A stretch of DNA of 7,433 nucleotides from an uncultured Coprococcus sp. Its GTDB lineage: Bacteria > Bacillota > Clostridia > Lachnospirales > Lachnospiraceae. Shown here in pieces: positions 1 through 5,383 of the stretch (position 1 is its first letter; each line of letters opens with the position of its first letter). Location: contig USSH01000113.1 of assembly GCA_900557435.1 (NCBI GenBank), positions 1 through 7,433 on the forward strand. The letters run 5' to 3'. The position numbers were made by a program, and so were the translations under genes. The notes under the pieces are model-generated. The model worked only from the letters and a program-made list of their open reading frames with translations. It did no database searches and was not told the DNA's origin.

Positions 1-465
1 CGCCGCCACCGGCGTATGACTGCCGAGACGCTTTGCACGGGTCACTTCCCGATGCTGCTGCACTTCTTTTAATTCTGCTTTCAGCTCTGCTGCATCTTTC
101 TCCAGGTCAATTGCCTGTAATAACTCAAGAATGGCTTCTGCACCCATTCCAACACGGAAAGAGCTGCCATATTTTTCCCTTGCATCCTGATATTCCTGCT
201 CAGACAATACCTGCTTTACAGATAAATCTGTAGAACCTGCATCCAGTACGATATAGGAAGCAAAGTAAAGCACCTTCTCCAGAACACGGGGGGACAGATC
301 CAGGATCAGTCCCATACGGCTTGGAATTCCCTTGAAGTACCAGATGTGTGATACCGGAGCGGCAAGGGCGATATGGCCCATGCGCTCACGACGTACACTT
401 GCTTTTGTTACTTCAACACCACAACGGTCGCAGACCACACCTTTATAGCGGATCTTCTTATACTT
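1..465 (-). CDS. rpoC: RNA polymerase beta' subunit fragment (N-terminal zinc-finger region), incomplete at both ends
   Basis: RpoC forms, with RpoB, the catalytic core of bacterial RNA polymerase. About 155 codons are open here with no stop. The translation contains the hallmark beta' zinc-ribbon stretch [19 protein letters not shown], then [28 protein letters not shown] and [17 protein letters not shown], which are near-invariant in RpoC N-termini. The ~60 residues that should precede this are absent: upstream codons instead belong, in another frame, to an RNA ligase gene. The expected first zinc Cys pair (CxCGKY) is broken, reading GQCKYKK. The final ~20 residues at the left edge (after KAELKE) also differ from the usual GQKRAR..KRLEVVEAF, keeping only a KRL. 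No start codon or RBS serves this frame. Identity as RpoC sequence is very secure; whether it is a genuine locus is doubtful, and a chimeric contig end is the leading explanation. Confidence 0.85.
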
Positions 466-602
466 GCATTGGCCCCATCCATTTTCTCCGTGATACTGAT
501 GATATCTCCAACCTGAAATGCACCTGTGTTTACCGGAAGTGTGATGTCATCGAGCACTGTCTCTTTTTCCCTTACCACCTGGATATCTATATATTTCTTC
601 AC
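408..602 (-). CDS. RNA ligase N-terminus, truncated by junction with rpoC
   Basis: The first ~48 codons read as the start of an RNA ligase of the nucleotidyltransferase superfamily (PF09414-like), which seals RNA ends by forming a ligase-AMP intermediate. The protein opens KKYIDI and reaches [10 protein letters not shown], the KxDG adenylylation motif, with the predicted AMP-accepting lysine at residue 40 (bases 483-485). The GTG at 602 is chosen as start because GGAGG (609-613) lies 6 bases upstream; the ATG at 626 has no RBS and would overlap that site. After residue ~48 the frame enters rpoC DNA and encodes 16 unrelated residues before the stop at 408-410. Family members usually exceed 200 residues and need further motifs, all missing here, so any product would be inactive. 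Family call rests on one motif plus the N-terminal style. Confidence 0.7.
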   Translation of the reverse strand: MKKYIDIQVVREKETVLDDITLPVNTGAFQVGDIISITEKMDGANASIRRSAIKVWSATVVVLK

Positions 603-608
603 AATCAA

Positions 609-613
609 CCTCC
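609..613 (-). promoter_or_regulatory. RBS deciding the RNA ligase GTG start
   Basis: GGAGG on the minus strand, 6 bases before the GTG at 602-600. It favours the GTG over the in-frame ATG at 626, which has no purine-rich site in front. Confidence 0.7.
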
Positions 614-648
614 AAATTTTTGACATTTAACAGATCTGCTTGCAACGC

Positions 649-677
649 ATTATAGCTAGTGTTTCTGCCGTTTTCAA
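649..677 (-). promoter_or_regulatory. Sigma-A-like promoter of the RNA ligase gene
   Basis: Minus strand: TTGAAA (-35, 672-677), 17-base spacer, perfect TATAAT (-10, 649-654). Transcription would start near 642, about 40 bases before the GTG start. The presence of intact promoter, RBS and start means the 5' end of the ligase locus is undamaged; only its body is lost. Confidence 0.65.
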
Positions 678-743
678 CGCATTTCAAGCAACTTCTGCAT
701 TTTCAGTCAAACGCTGATTTTCAGCCATTTGTGGGCATTTTCA
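672..743 (-). repeat. Helically spaced TGAAA motif series upstream of the ligase promoter
   Basis: On the minus strand TGAAA occurs at 672-676 (inside the -35), 682-686, 701-705, 719-723 and 739-743, i.e. steps of 10, 19, 18 and 20 bases, close to one or two helical turns. The three distal copies share CTGAAAAT, two of them extending to CTGAAAATGC. This could be a set of activator sites or phased A-tracts that bend the DNA; function is inferred only from spacing. Confidence 0.5.
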
Positions 744-758
744 GGGATAAAAAATTTG

Positions 759-864
759 TTACCCCTGCACAAAACTTAAGCTGGAACATAAGGTGAATTT
801 CTACCCCATAGACAAATAAAATGTAGAACATAAGATAACCGATTTTACCCCATGCACAAAAAAA
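759..864. repeat. Degenerate tandem repeat, ~42-44 bp period, about 2.5 copies
   Basis: The core TTACCCC(A)TGCACAAAA begins at 759, recurs more diverged at 801 (CTACCCCATAGACAAA) and again at 845 (TTACCCCATGCACAAAA). GAACATAAG accompanies it at 784-792 and 826-834. Core spacings are 42 and 44 bases. The rest of the stretch 627-1019 has no convincing gene. A 71-codon frame across the repeats has no RBS and simply translates the repeat. Origin unknown: it may be a species-specific intergenic repeat. Confidence 0.6.
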
Positions 865-1019
865 GACAAGAAAACGACATGCCCGAAGCTTCCCAGGCAC
901 ATAATGAATTGTTTCCCCAAGGTTGAATAGTCTCACAAAATATAGTATTATAAAATTTTATGATAAAAACTAATCCATAATCACTGTCATATGGTCCTCG
1001 AATATACCAACTTATTCAC

Positions 1020-1050
1020 AAAAAATCCTGCCAGATACCCGGCAGGATTT
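1020..1050 (-). terminator. Rho-independent terminator of the lipoprotein operon
   Basis: Perfect 9-bp stem (1024-1032 with 1041-1049) and 8-base loop. On the minus strand the stem runs into a TTTTTT tract. It lies ~70 bases past the lipoprotein stop. The plus side has only four T's, so it mainly serves minus-strand transcripts. Confidence 0.85.
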
Positions 1051-1120
1051 TCCAAGTTTTTCTAATTGTCTAAGTCTCAGCACCAGACACTTTTAATATA
1101 AGTTCTATTATAATCTATAA

Positions 1121-2080
1121 TCACTTTATCTCCACAACGCCTGTATCCAGGAAGAATTTGCCTGTGCTCACACTATATTCATACGCTGAATCTTCTTTAT
1201 CCACGAATGAACTGTGCATCTTACCAGTCACATCCGCATAGGACACGATCACATACTGCCAGTCACAGTCAAACTTTATTGTATCTGGTATATCCCCAAC
1301 ATCATAGGTTTTGGCATCCAGCTCTTTATTATCCTTAGACATGACTGTAAATGTATACTTTTCTCCCGCACGTTCAAACTTCCATTCCACGTGTATAGTC
1401 ATCTCATTTTCATCGCCTGACGAACTTTCACTACCCGAGAACGAAGTCGTCTTATACGACTCTTTTACATCCATTGCACCTGAGCCATTCTCTGCAGTCT
1501 GATCCGTGACCGCACACCCCATTAAGCTGCCACTCGTTATATAATATGTTCCATCTGTTCTCTCATATACCTTATTGAGGATTATTCCCACATCACCATC
1601 TGAGTCTGCATAGCTATCCTTATTGTCCAGATCATAGTACACGCATCCGTTCACTGTCCGGCTTCTGGTGACACTTCCATCTGCATTCTCATTATACCCA
1701 ACATTGCTGATTCCAACACTTATACCATCAGATACCAGAGTCTCGTACATATCTTCCCCCTCGCCCGATTCGGCATAGACCATATAACATCCGTCAACAT
1801 TAATGTTTTCATCTGTTATCTTAAGTGTACCTGCATCAATATCGATTTCGCACGGAACATCGGTAACTGTCCCAAGCCTTTCTGTTGTTACAAACACTCC
1901 AACCAGAGAATCATTTTCAGCAGGTTCAACTTTTGTTTTATCCGCAAGCGAGCAGCCTGAGAGCATACATATTCCAAGTAGTCCAATAATACCCACGGCA
2001 ACCAGATTGCTCTTGCTCATCTCTCTATGTGTTTTTCCTGATTTTCTATCTGTTATTTTACCCCTGATAACTTTCGTCAC
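1121..2080 (-). CDS. Predicted lipoprotein, third gene of the regulator-membrane operon
   Basis: A secreted, lipid-anchored protein of unknown function. Residues 1-25 are basic, followed by a hydrophobic segment (about 25-40) and the lipobox LSGC with lipidated Cys43, so the mature chain would sit on the outer face of the cytoplasmic membrane. The mature part is acidic, opens with DSLVGVFVTTERLG (57-70), has a Ser/Gly/Glu-rich linker near 213-225 and a predicted beta-rich C-terminal half; no catalytic motif is visible. The start is a GTG, supported by AGGAGG 8 bases upstream; Met21 would give a more typical signal-peptide length but has no such site. The gene begins 13 bases after the regulator stop and ends before a terminator, so it is the last operon member. 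I recall similar LxGVFxTTE lipoproteins near such regulators, but cannot verify this. Function uncertain; localisation fairly secure. Confidence 0.85.
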   Translation of the reverse strand: MTKVIRGKITDRKSGKTHREMSKSNLVAVGIIGLLGICMLSGCSLADKTKVEPAENDSLVGVFVTTERLGTVTDVPCEIDIDAGTLKITDENINVDGCYMVYAESGEGEDMYETLVSDGISVGISNVGYNENADGSVTRSRTVNGCVYYDLDNKDSYADSDGDVGIILNKVYERTDGTYYITSGSLMGCAVTDQTAENGSGAMDVKESYKTTSFSGSESSSGDENEMTIHVEWKFERAGEKYTFTVMSKDNKELDAKTYDVGDIPDTIKFDCDWQYVIVSYADVTGKMHSSFVDKEDSAYEYSVSTGKFFLDTGVVEIK

Positions 2081-2088
2081 TTTTCTCG

Positions 2089-2094
2089 CCTCCT
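2089..2094 (-). promoter_or_regulatory. RBS of the lipoprotein gene, overlapping the regulator stop codon
   Basis: AGGAGG on minus; its first A is the last base of the regulator's TGA stop. The 8-base gap to the GTG at 2080 fixes that start and suggests translational coupling of the two genes. Confidence 0.75.
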
Positions 2095-2315
2095 CAGTCT
2101 TCTTCTATAAGTTCACCATCAAATGTCAATATGTCTCCAACATCGCAGTGCAGGTAATAACATATCTTATTGATCGTAGTAAACCGCACACCCTTTGCTT
2201 TCCCGCTTCTGAGAACCGACAGATTTGCCTCTGTTATCCCCACTAGTTTGCAAAGTTCCTTCGATGTCATATTATTCTCTTTTAAAACCCTGTCCAGAGT
2301 TACTTTGATCGCCAT
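2094..2315 (-). CDS. Small Cro/C1-type HTH regulator, YozG-like
   Basis: A 73-residue DNA-binding protein that is essentially one XRE/Cro-C1 helix-turn-helix domain. The pattern LDRVLKENNMTSKELCKLVGITEANLSVLRSGKAKGVRFTTINKIC (residues 7-52) followed by LHCDVGDIL is the typical five-helix arrangement, with the recognition helix around ITEANLSVLRSG. Proteins of this YozG-like type are commonly encoded beside small polytopic membrane proteins of DUF2975 type, matching the gene just upstream. ATG at 2315 is preceded by GAGGTGA (2325-2331) at 9 bases. It starts 21 bases after the membrane-protein stop and its own stop overlaps the next RBS, so all three genes should be on one transcript. Inference: it binds the three palindromes at the operon promoter and represses its own operon. 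No sensor or ligand domain is present, so any signal must come from a partner. Confidence 0.9.
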   Translation of the reverse strand: MAIKVTLDRVLKENNMTSKELCKLVGITEANLSVLRSGKAKGVRFTTINKICYYLHCDVGDILTFDGELIEED

Positions 2316-2336
2316 CCCTACACGTCACCTCAAATT

Positions 2337-3191
2337 CTATATATATGAATCATTTTCTTCTTTTATCGCTTTTGTCTTAGCAAGGTTTCTGACACCCATA
2401 TACACAACGACAAGTATTATCAGCTCATATAATGGAAGTGATATCTTGAAATCTGCATTTGAAAGAGTCGTCATGATAAAAAGCTGAAGCACATTCTTCG
2501 AAAGTTCAAGAATCACCATGACTGATATTGCACTCTTGCTCGTCTTTGAAAGTCTCTCTGCCATGTGGATTGTTTCATCCGAATACTCATTTTCTATTAT
2601 GCTGTTGCAAAGCCTGTATCCTCTGATCAGAACCCATATGACAAGAGCAGCATTTACAAGCTGAAAAATAAACAGGATCACTGCCCATCCGGCATCACCA
2701 GGCATAGCACCGTCATTTGTCCGATTTGTTCTGACAAGCTCCGGCAGTGACACACAGACAATCACAAAAGCTGTGAATACCACTATCACACATATTATCT
2801 TCTTGATGATTCCTACTATCTGAGTGCTATCCGCCCTGTCTATATTCTCCACGGTCCTGAGCACAGCATAACTTGCGAGTACCGACCATATCACTGAGCT
2901 TATTGCCAGATCCAGCATATCCGATGTTACCAGAGAGTTTCCATCGATTACATACCCTGGATTTATCATCATATATATTCCAATGAAAAGCACCGCCGAA
3001 AGTCCCAGCAACAGGTAGTCAGCATCAATTTTTCTCTTTCTTATACAGAGTACGATGAATCCAGCAAGCGGCATACATCCTATCAGGCAGAATATACATA
3101 TTGCAAATACATTCTGTGCTCCGCCCGCAAGAGACATCTCCCTGAGCCACTTTGCTATGTATGCAAATGCATTTAAAACACTATTAACCAT
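2337..3191 (-). CDS. Polytopic membrane protein, DUF2975-like, first gene of the operon
   Basis: An integral membrane protein of 284 residues and unknown activity. About seven hydrophobic segments are visible (roughly 26-50, 58-76, 92-112, 128-148, 168-190, 221-242, 251-268), with a short hydrophilic loop at 151-168 and an acidic/basic stretch at 198-219. The last residues, AIKEENDSYI, resemble the conserved EEND tail of DUF2975 proteins, and the adjacent YozG-like regulator fits that pairing. However, DUF2975 proteins are usually about 150-200 residues with four segments, so this is a long relative or a separate family. ATG at 3191 is chosen because GGAGG lies 5 bases upstream; an in-frame TTG at 3203 overlaps that RBS and is unlikely. 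The gene follows a strong promoter with three operators. Membrane location is secure; family assignment is tentative. Confidence 0.8.
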   Translation of the reverse strand: MVNSVLNAFAYIAKWLREMSLAGGAQNVFAICIFCLIGCMPLAGFIVLCIRKRKIDADYLLLGLSAVLFIGIYMMINPGYVIDGNSLVTSDMLDLAISSVIWSVLASYAVLRTVENIDRADSTQIVGIIKKIICVIVVFTAFVIVCVSLPELVRTNRTNDGAMPGDAGWAVILFIFQLVNAALVIWVLIRGYRLCNSIIENEYSDETIHMAERLSKTSKSAISVMVILELSKNVLQLFIMTTLSNADFKISLPLYELIILVVVYMGVRNLAKTKAIKEENDSYI

Positions 3192-3196
3192 AAAAA

Positions 3197-3201
3197 CCTC
3201 C
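3197..3201 (-). promoter_or_regulatory. RBS deciding the membrane-protein start
   Basis: GGAGG followed by TTTTT and the ATG at 3191. It rules out the in-frame TTG at 3203, which would place the RBS inside the coding sequence. Confidence 0.75.
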
Positions 3202-3213
3202 AATCGCCAAGCA

Positions 3214-3234
3214 AATTATTGTTTTTCGATAATT
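3214..3234 (-). promoter_or_regulatory. Operator palindrome A (just downstream of transcription start)
   Basis: 21-bp near-palindrome of form AATTAT-YG-N5-CR-ATAATT. It sits about +5 to +25 relative to the predicted start of the operon transcript, a position where a bound repressor would block initiation or early elongation. Confidence 0.7.
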
Positions 3235-3245
3235 GTCTTACCTGT

Positions 3246-3273
3246 ATAGTACCATATAATTATCGTTTGTCAA
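3246..3273 (-). promoter_or_regulatory. Promoter of the membrane protein-regulator-lipoprotein operon
   Basis: Minus strand: perfect TTGACA (-35, 3268-3273), 16-base spacer, TACTAT (-10, 3246-3251) preceded by TG one base away (extended -10, TGGTACTAT). Predicted start near 3239, giving a ~48-base leader. Operator B covers the -35, operator A lies just downstream, operator C just upstream, so control by one repressor is likely. Confidence 0.75.
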
Positions 3274-3278
3274 TAATT
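3258..3278 (-). promoter_or_regulatory. Operator palindrome B (overlaps the -35)
   Basis: Same 21-bp form with the middle five bases ACAAA on minus; the -35 TTGACA lies inside it. Its centre is 44 bp from operator A and 20 bp from operator C, so B and C face the same side of the helix. Confidence 0.7.
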
Positions 3279-3298
3279 ATTATTGTTTTTCGATAATT
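3278..3298 (-). promoter_or_regulatory. Operator palindrome C (upstream of the -35)
   Basis: Same form, with TTATTG-N5-CGATAA core on plus identical to operator A over 17 bases and one changed flank base. It abuts operator B and ends 33 bases before the -35 of the divergent dGTPase gene. Confidence 0.7.
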
Positions 3299-3331
3299 AA
3301 TTAAAGTTGATACAAAATATGCTCAGCACAT

Positions 3332-3361
3332 TTGACTTATGGTCTCAAGAATATTTATAAT
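3332..3361 (+). promoter_or_regulatory. Promoter of the dGTPase-family gene
   Basis: TTGACT (3332-3337), 18-base spacer, perfect TATAAT (3356-3361). Transcription would start near 3368, giving a ~64-base leader. This makes an upstream ATG at 3339 impossible as start, because it lies within the promoter. Confidence 0.75.
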
Positions 3362-3366
3362 AATCT

Positions 3367-3395
3367 ATATGCATTCTGATATATATGATGCATAT
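3367..3395 (+). other. Hairpin at the 5' end of the dGTPase transcript
   Basis: ATATGCAT (3367-3374) and ATGCATAT (3388-3395) are exact reverse complements around a 13-base loop, right at the predicted transcript start. It is AT-rich and has no T tail, so not a terminator. A 5' stem that slows mRNA decay is one possibility. Confidence 0.4.
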
Positions 3396-3419
3396 GTTAA
3401 CTATCACATTTTACTGAAC

Positions 3420-3425
3420 AGGAGA
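3420..3425 (+). promoter_or_regulatory. RBS deciding the dGTPase start
   Basis: AGGAGA, 6 bases before ATG at 3432. Together with the upstream promoter it fixes this ATG as the start instead of upstream in-frame ATGs at 3339 and 3369. Confidence 0.8.
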
Positions 3426-3431
3426 TTTTTA

Positions 3432-4685
3432 ATGAGTGTAAATAAAGATTCAAAATACCATTCTTTATCAAAAGAAGTTTATGAACAGATCATAGGCGAT
3501 CGTGAACACGGCAAGATAAATCCATATGCATGCAAGGACTCTGATATTATAAGGCGTCAGCCAGACCATGATGCCCCACATCTGTGGAGACCGGCATTCG
3601 TCATGGATGTGGAAAAGATACTTCACAACAACTATTACAATCGCTATTCTGACAAGACACAAGTTATCTCATGCTACAAGAACGATGATATATCAAGACG
3701 TGCACTTCACGTCCAGCTTGTATCCAGAATTGCAAGGACTATCGGAATGACTCTTGGACTCAATCTTGATCTCATAGAAGCAATCTCCCTTGGACATGAC
3801 ATCGGACATACTCCATTTGGTCATGCCGGAGAGCGTTATCTGAATGAGATCTACAACGAGCATACCGGAAGGCTCTTCAACCACAACATCCACAGCGCCA
3901 GAGTCCTTGACAAACTTATATTCCGAAATATCAGCCTCCAGGTGCTTGATGGTGTTATATGCCACAACGGTGAAATGGAACAGCAATGCTATACACCTAA
4001 GACATTTTACGCAGACGATCCATGGGGAGAATTTGACAGGTCGGTGGAGGACTGCTATACAGATCCGTCTGCAAATAAAAAACAGATCCCTGGTACACTT
4101 GAGGGCTGTATCATGAGGATCAGCGATATCATAGCCTACCTCGGAAAAGACAGGCAGGATGCAATAAAGATCGGTCTCATTCCAAATGATGATTCTTTCT
4201 CTGCCGGCAGCCTTGGATCCTCCAACGCCCAGATAATTCACAATATGACTGTCAATATCATAGAAAACAGCTACGGGAAACCTTATATAAGCATGGATCC
4301 GGATGTATATGAGACCTTCTCCAAAGCCAAGACTGAGAATTACCAGAACATATATAACAATGACAGTCTCAACGCAATGTATAATGACAACATAAAGCCA
4401 ATGTTCTATTGTATATACGAAGAATTACTGAGACAGGCAAAGAGCAAAGACACTGATTCCATACTGTATAAACACCATGTCAACTACATAAAAGATGCAA
4501 ATCTGTATAGCAATTATTTTGGAAAAAAAGAATTCATCGACAATTATCTCAGTCAGGATCCAAACGAAATCGTAGTAGACTTCATCGCCAGCATGACTGA
4601 TGACTATTTCATAGATCTGTATGAATACCTTTTCCCAAATGGGCCATACAAGATCGACTATGTCGGATACTTTGACAACATCTGA
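3432..4685 (+). CDS. dgt: dGTPase-family HD triphosphohydrolase
   Basis: Predicted cytoplasmic deoxynucleoside triphosphate triphosphohydrolase, cleaving dGTP (or other dNTPs) to the nucleoside and tripolyphosphate. The 417-residue protein shows the family order: a DKTQV segment (74-78), H93 in RRALHVQLVSRIARTIG, the metal-binding H122-D123 in SLGHDIGHTPFGHAGE (119-134), FNHNIHSARVL (149-159), and D232 in RISDIIAYLGKDRQDA (229-244). H93, H122, D123 and D232 are the expected HD metal ligands. The N-terminus departs from the commoner RDRDRIIHSKAFRRL pattern, reading RPAFVMDVEKILHNNYYNRY, so substrate preference may differ. It is transcribed alone from a strong promoter, divergent from a regulated membrane operon and convergent with a small HD protein. 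These enzymes balance dNTP pools and some limit phage; nothing here points specifically to defence. Family is secure; exact substrate is not, and the symbol is by family. Confidence 0.9.
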   Translation: MSVNKDSKYHSLSKEVYEQIIGDREHGKINPYACKDSDIIRRQPDHDAPHLWRPAFVMDVEKILHNNYYNRYSDKTQVISCYKNDDISRRALHVQLVSRIARTIGMTLGLNLDLIEAISLGHDIGHTPFGHAGERYLNEIYNEHTGRLFNHNIHSARVLDKLIFRNISLQVLDGVICHNGEMEQQCYTPKTFYADDPWGEFDRSVEDCYTDPSANKKQIPGTLEGCIMRISDIIAYLGKDRQDAIKIGLIPNDDSFSAGSLGSSNAQIIHNMTVNIIENSYGKPYISMDPDVYETFSKAKTENYQNIYNNDSLNAMYNDNIKPMFYCIYEELLRQAKSKDTDSILYKHHVNYIKDANLYSNYFGKKEFIDNYLSQDPNEIVVDFIASMTDDYFIDLYEYLFPNGPYKIDYVGYFDNI

Positions 4686-4702
4686 TCATAATTGTCAAAA
4701 CA

Positions 4703-4753
4703 AATACCTCCCGGACGGATCGTTATATTCCCATCATCCGCCTGGAAGGTATT
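4703..4753. terminator. Shared convergent terminator hairpin
   Basis: Imperfect 18-bp stem (4703-4720 with 4736-4753, 15 of 18 positions complementary) and 15-base loop, midway between two convergent stops (4685 and 4791). On minus it runs into TTTGTTTT; on plus a TTTTT follows eight bases later, so minus termination should be stronger. Confidence 0.7.
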
Positions 4754-4790
4754 ATCATACATTTTTGTAATTAAAAATAACTTTTCACTA

Positions 4791-5363
4791 TCAATTACTG
4801 GCACTATCGACTACTTGCCGATCTGACATTTTCTCTGCAAGTTTCTTACATTCAGCCTCAAATTCATCTTCCACCTCTCGCCATGGTCTTTCGGTCACGG
4901 CAGGGACTGAACTAAGGTTGTCCGTATTCCTGTACGCCTCGCCTTTCATCAGATTCTTAAGCTCGAAGTTCATCATATCATCATCTATCTGTTTCCACAT
5001 CGCATTCTCTTCTTCGCTCAGATCAGATAATCCAAAATGCTCCAGTATAACATCCATAATCATACTCTCTATCTCAAGATAATTGGACAAATGCACTTTT
5101 ACCGGTCTGATTATGTCTGATATATACGCCTCGCTGGCATCATGCAGCAGACAGGCAAGCTGTAACCGCTCTGACCATCCCCTTGCCTTTGCCTCATTCA
5201 TACAGTTGATGGAGTGCTGTGCCACAGAAAAGAAATAAGCCACATGCCCTCCACCGCGACACGTGAGGCTTAACGCATGCGCTATATCCTGTATTGATAT
5301 GTCAGAAGCTGTCATATTCATCGGATCTATTTTGTTTCCCGTATACGTGTTCATCGTTGCCAT
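4791..5363 (-). CDS. Small HD-domain phosphohydrolase
   Basis: A 190-residue cytoplasmic HD-superfamily protein, probably a metal-dependent phosphohydrolase of nucleotides; the substrate cannot be read from sequence. Numbered from the start chosen here: opening MATMNTYTGNKIDPMNM, H50 in FFSVAQHS, the H74-D75 pair in ACLLHDASEAYISDIIRPVK (71-90), and a distal Asp in DDDMM (127-129), giving the H...HD...D metal set. The length and HDASEAYxSDI pattern resemble YfbR-like/phage-type HD hydrolases. The ATG at 5363 has AGGAGA 7 bases upstream; an in-frame ATG at 5387, eight codons earlier, overlaps the previous stop as ATGA but has no RBS, so it is rejected. The gene follows the alpha/beta hydrolase by 20 bases, is last in its set, and converges on the dGTPase gene. 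Start choice fairly sure; function general. Confidence 0.85.
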   Translation of the reverse strand: MATMNTYTGNKIDPMNMTASDISIQDIAHALSLTCRGGGHVAYFFSVAQHSINCMNEAKARGWSERLQLACLLHDASEAYISDIIRPVKVHLSNYLEIESMIMDVILEHFGLSDLSEEENAMWKQIDDDMMNFELKNLMKGEAYRNTDNLSSVPAVTERPWREVEDEFEAECKKLAEKMSDRQVVDSASN

Positions 5364-5370
5364 ATCACAG

Positions 5371-5376
5371 TCTCCT
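5371..5376 (-). promoter_or_regulatory. RBS deciding the small HD protein start
   Basis: AGGAGA on minus, 7 bases before the ATG at 5363. It would lie inside the gene if the ATG at 5387 were used. Confidence 0.75.
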
Positions 5377-5383
5377 AACTTAT

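Noticed and set aside
408..467. Programmed frameshift joining RNA ligase and RpoC into one fusion protein
   Set aside because: The RpoC part lacks its own N-terminus and the ligase lacks its body; no slippery site with a downstream stimulatory structure is apparent. A chimeric join explains it more simply.
759..864. CRISPR array
   Set aside because: Copies are diverged along their whole length, number fewer than three, and show no repeat/spacer division; no cas genes nearby.
721..936. 71-codon minus-strand frame with internally repeated residues
   Set aside because: It starts with GTG without an RBS, and its repeated peptide pattern is just the translation of the ~43-bp DNA repeat. No known family.
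950..961. AT-rich palindrome ATAAAATTTTAT
   Set aside because: Short and low-complexity, with no gene start nearby that it could control.
1803..2246. 147-codon plus-strand open frame
   Set aside because: It lies antisense to the lipoprotein and regulator genes, has no RBS, and its translation is low-complexity and unlike any family.
3192..3203. TTG start four codons earlier for the membrane protein
   Set aside because: The GGAGG RBS would then be inside the gene, and nothing purine-rich precedes the TTG.
3339..3431. Upstream N-terminal extension of the dGTPase gene (31 more codons)
   Set aside because: The first ATG lies inside the TTGACT/TATAAT promoter and neither it nor the ATG at 3369 has an RBS; ATG at 3432 has AGGAGA at 6 bases.
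3432..5363. Defence island built around two HD phosphohydrolases
   Set aside because: The genes are convergent with a shared terminator and have separate promoters; no nuclease, sensor or phage-linked partner is seen. Housekeeping nucleotide metabolism fits as well.
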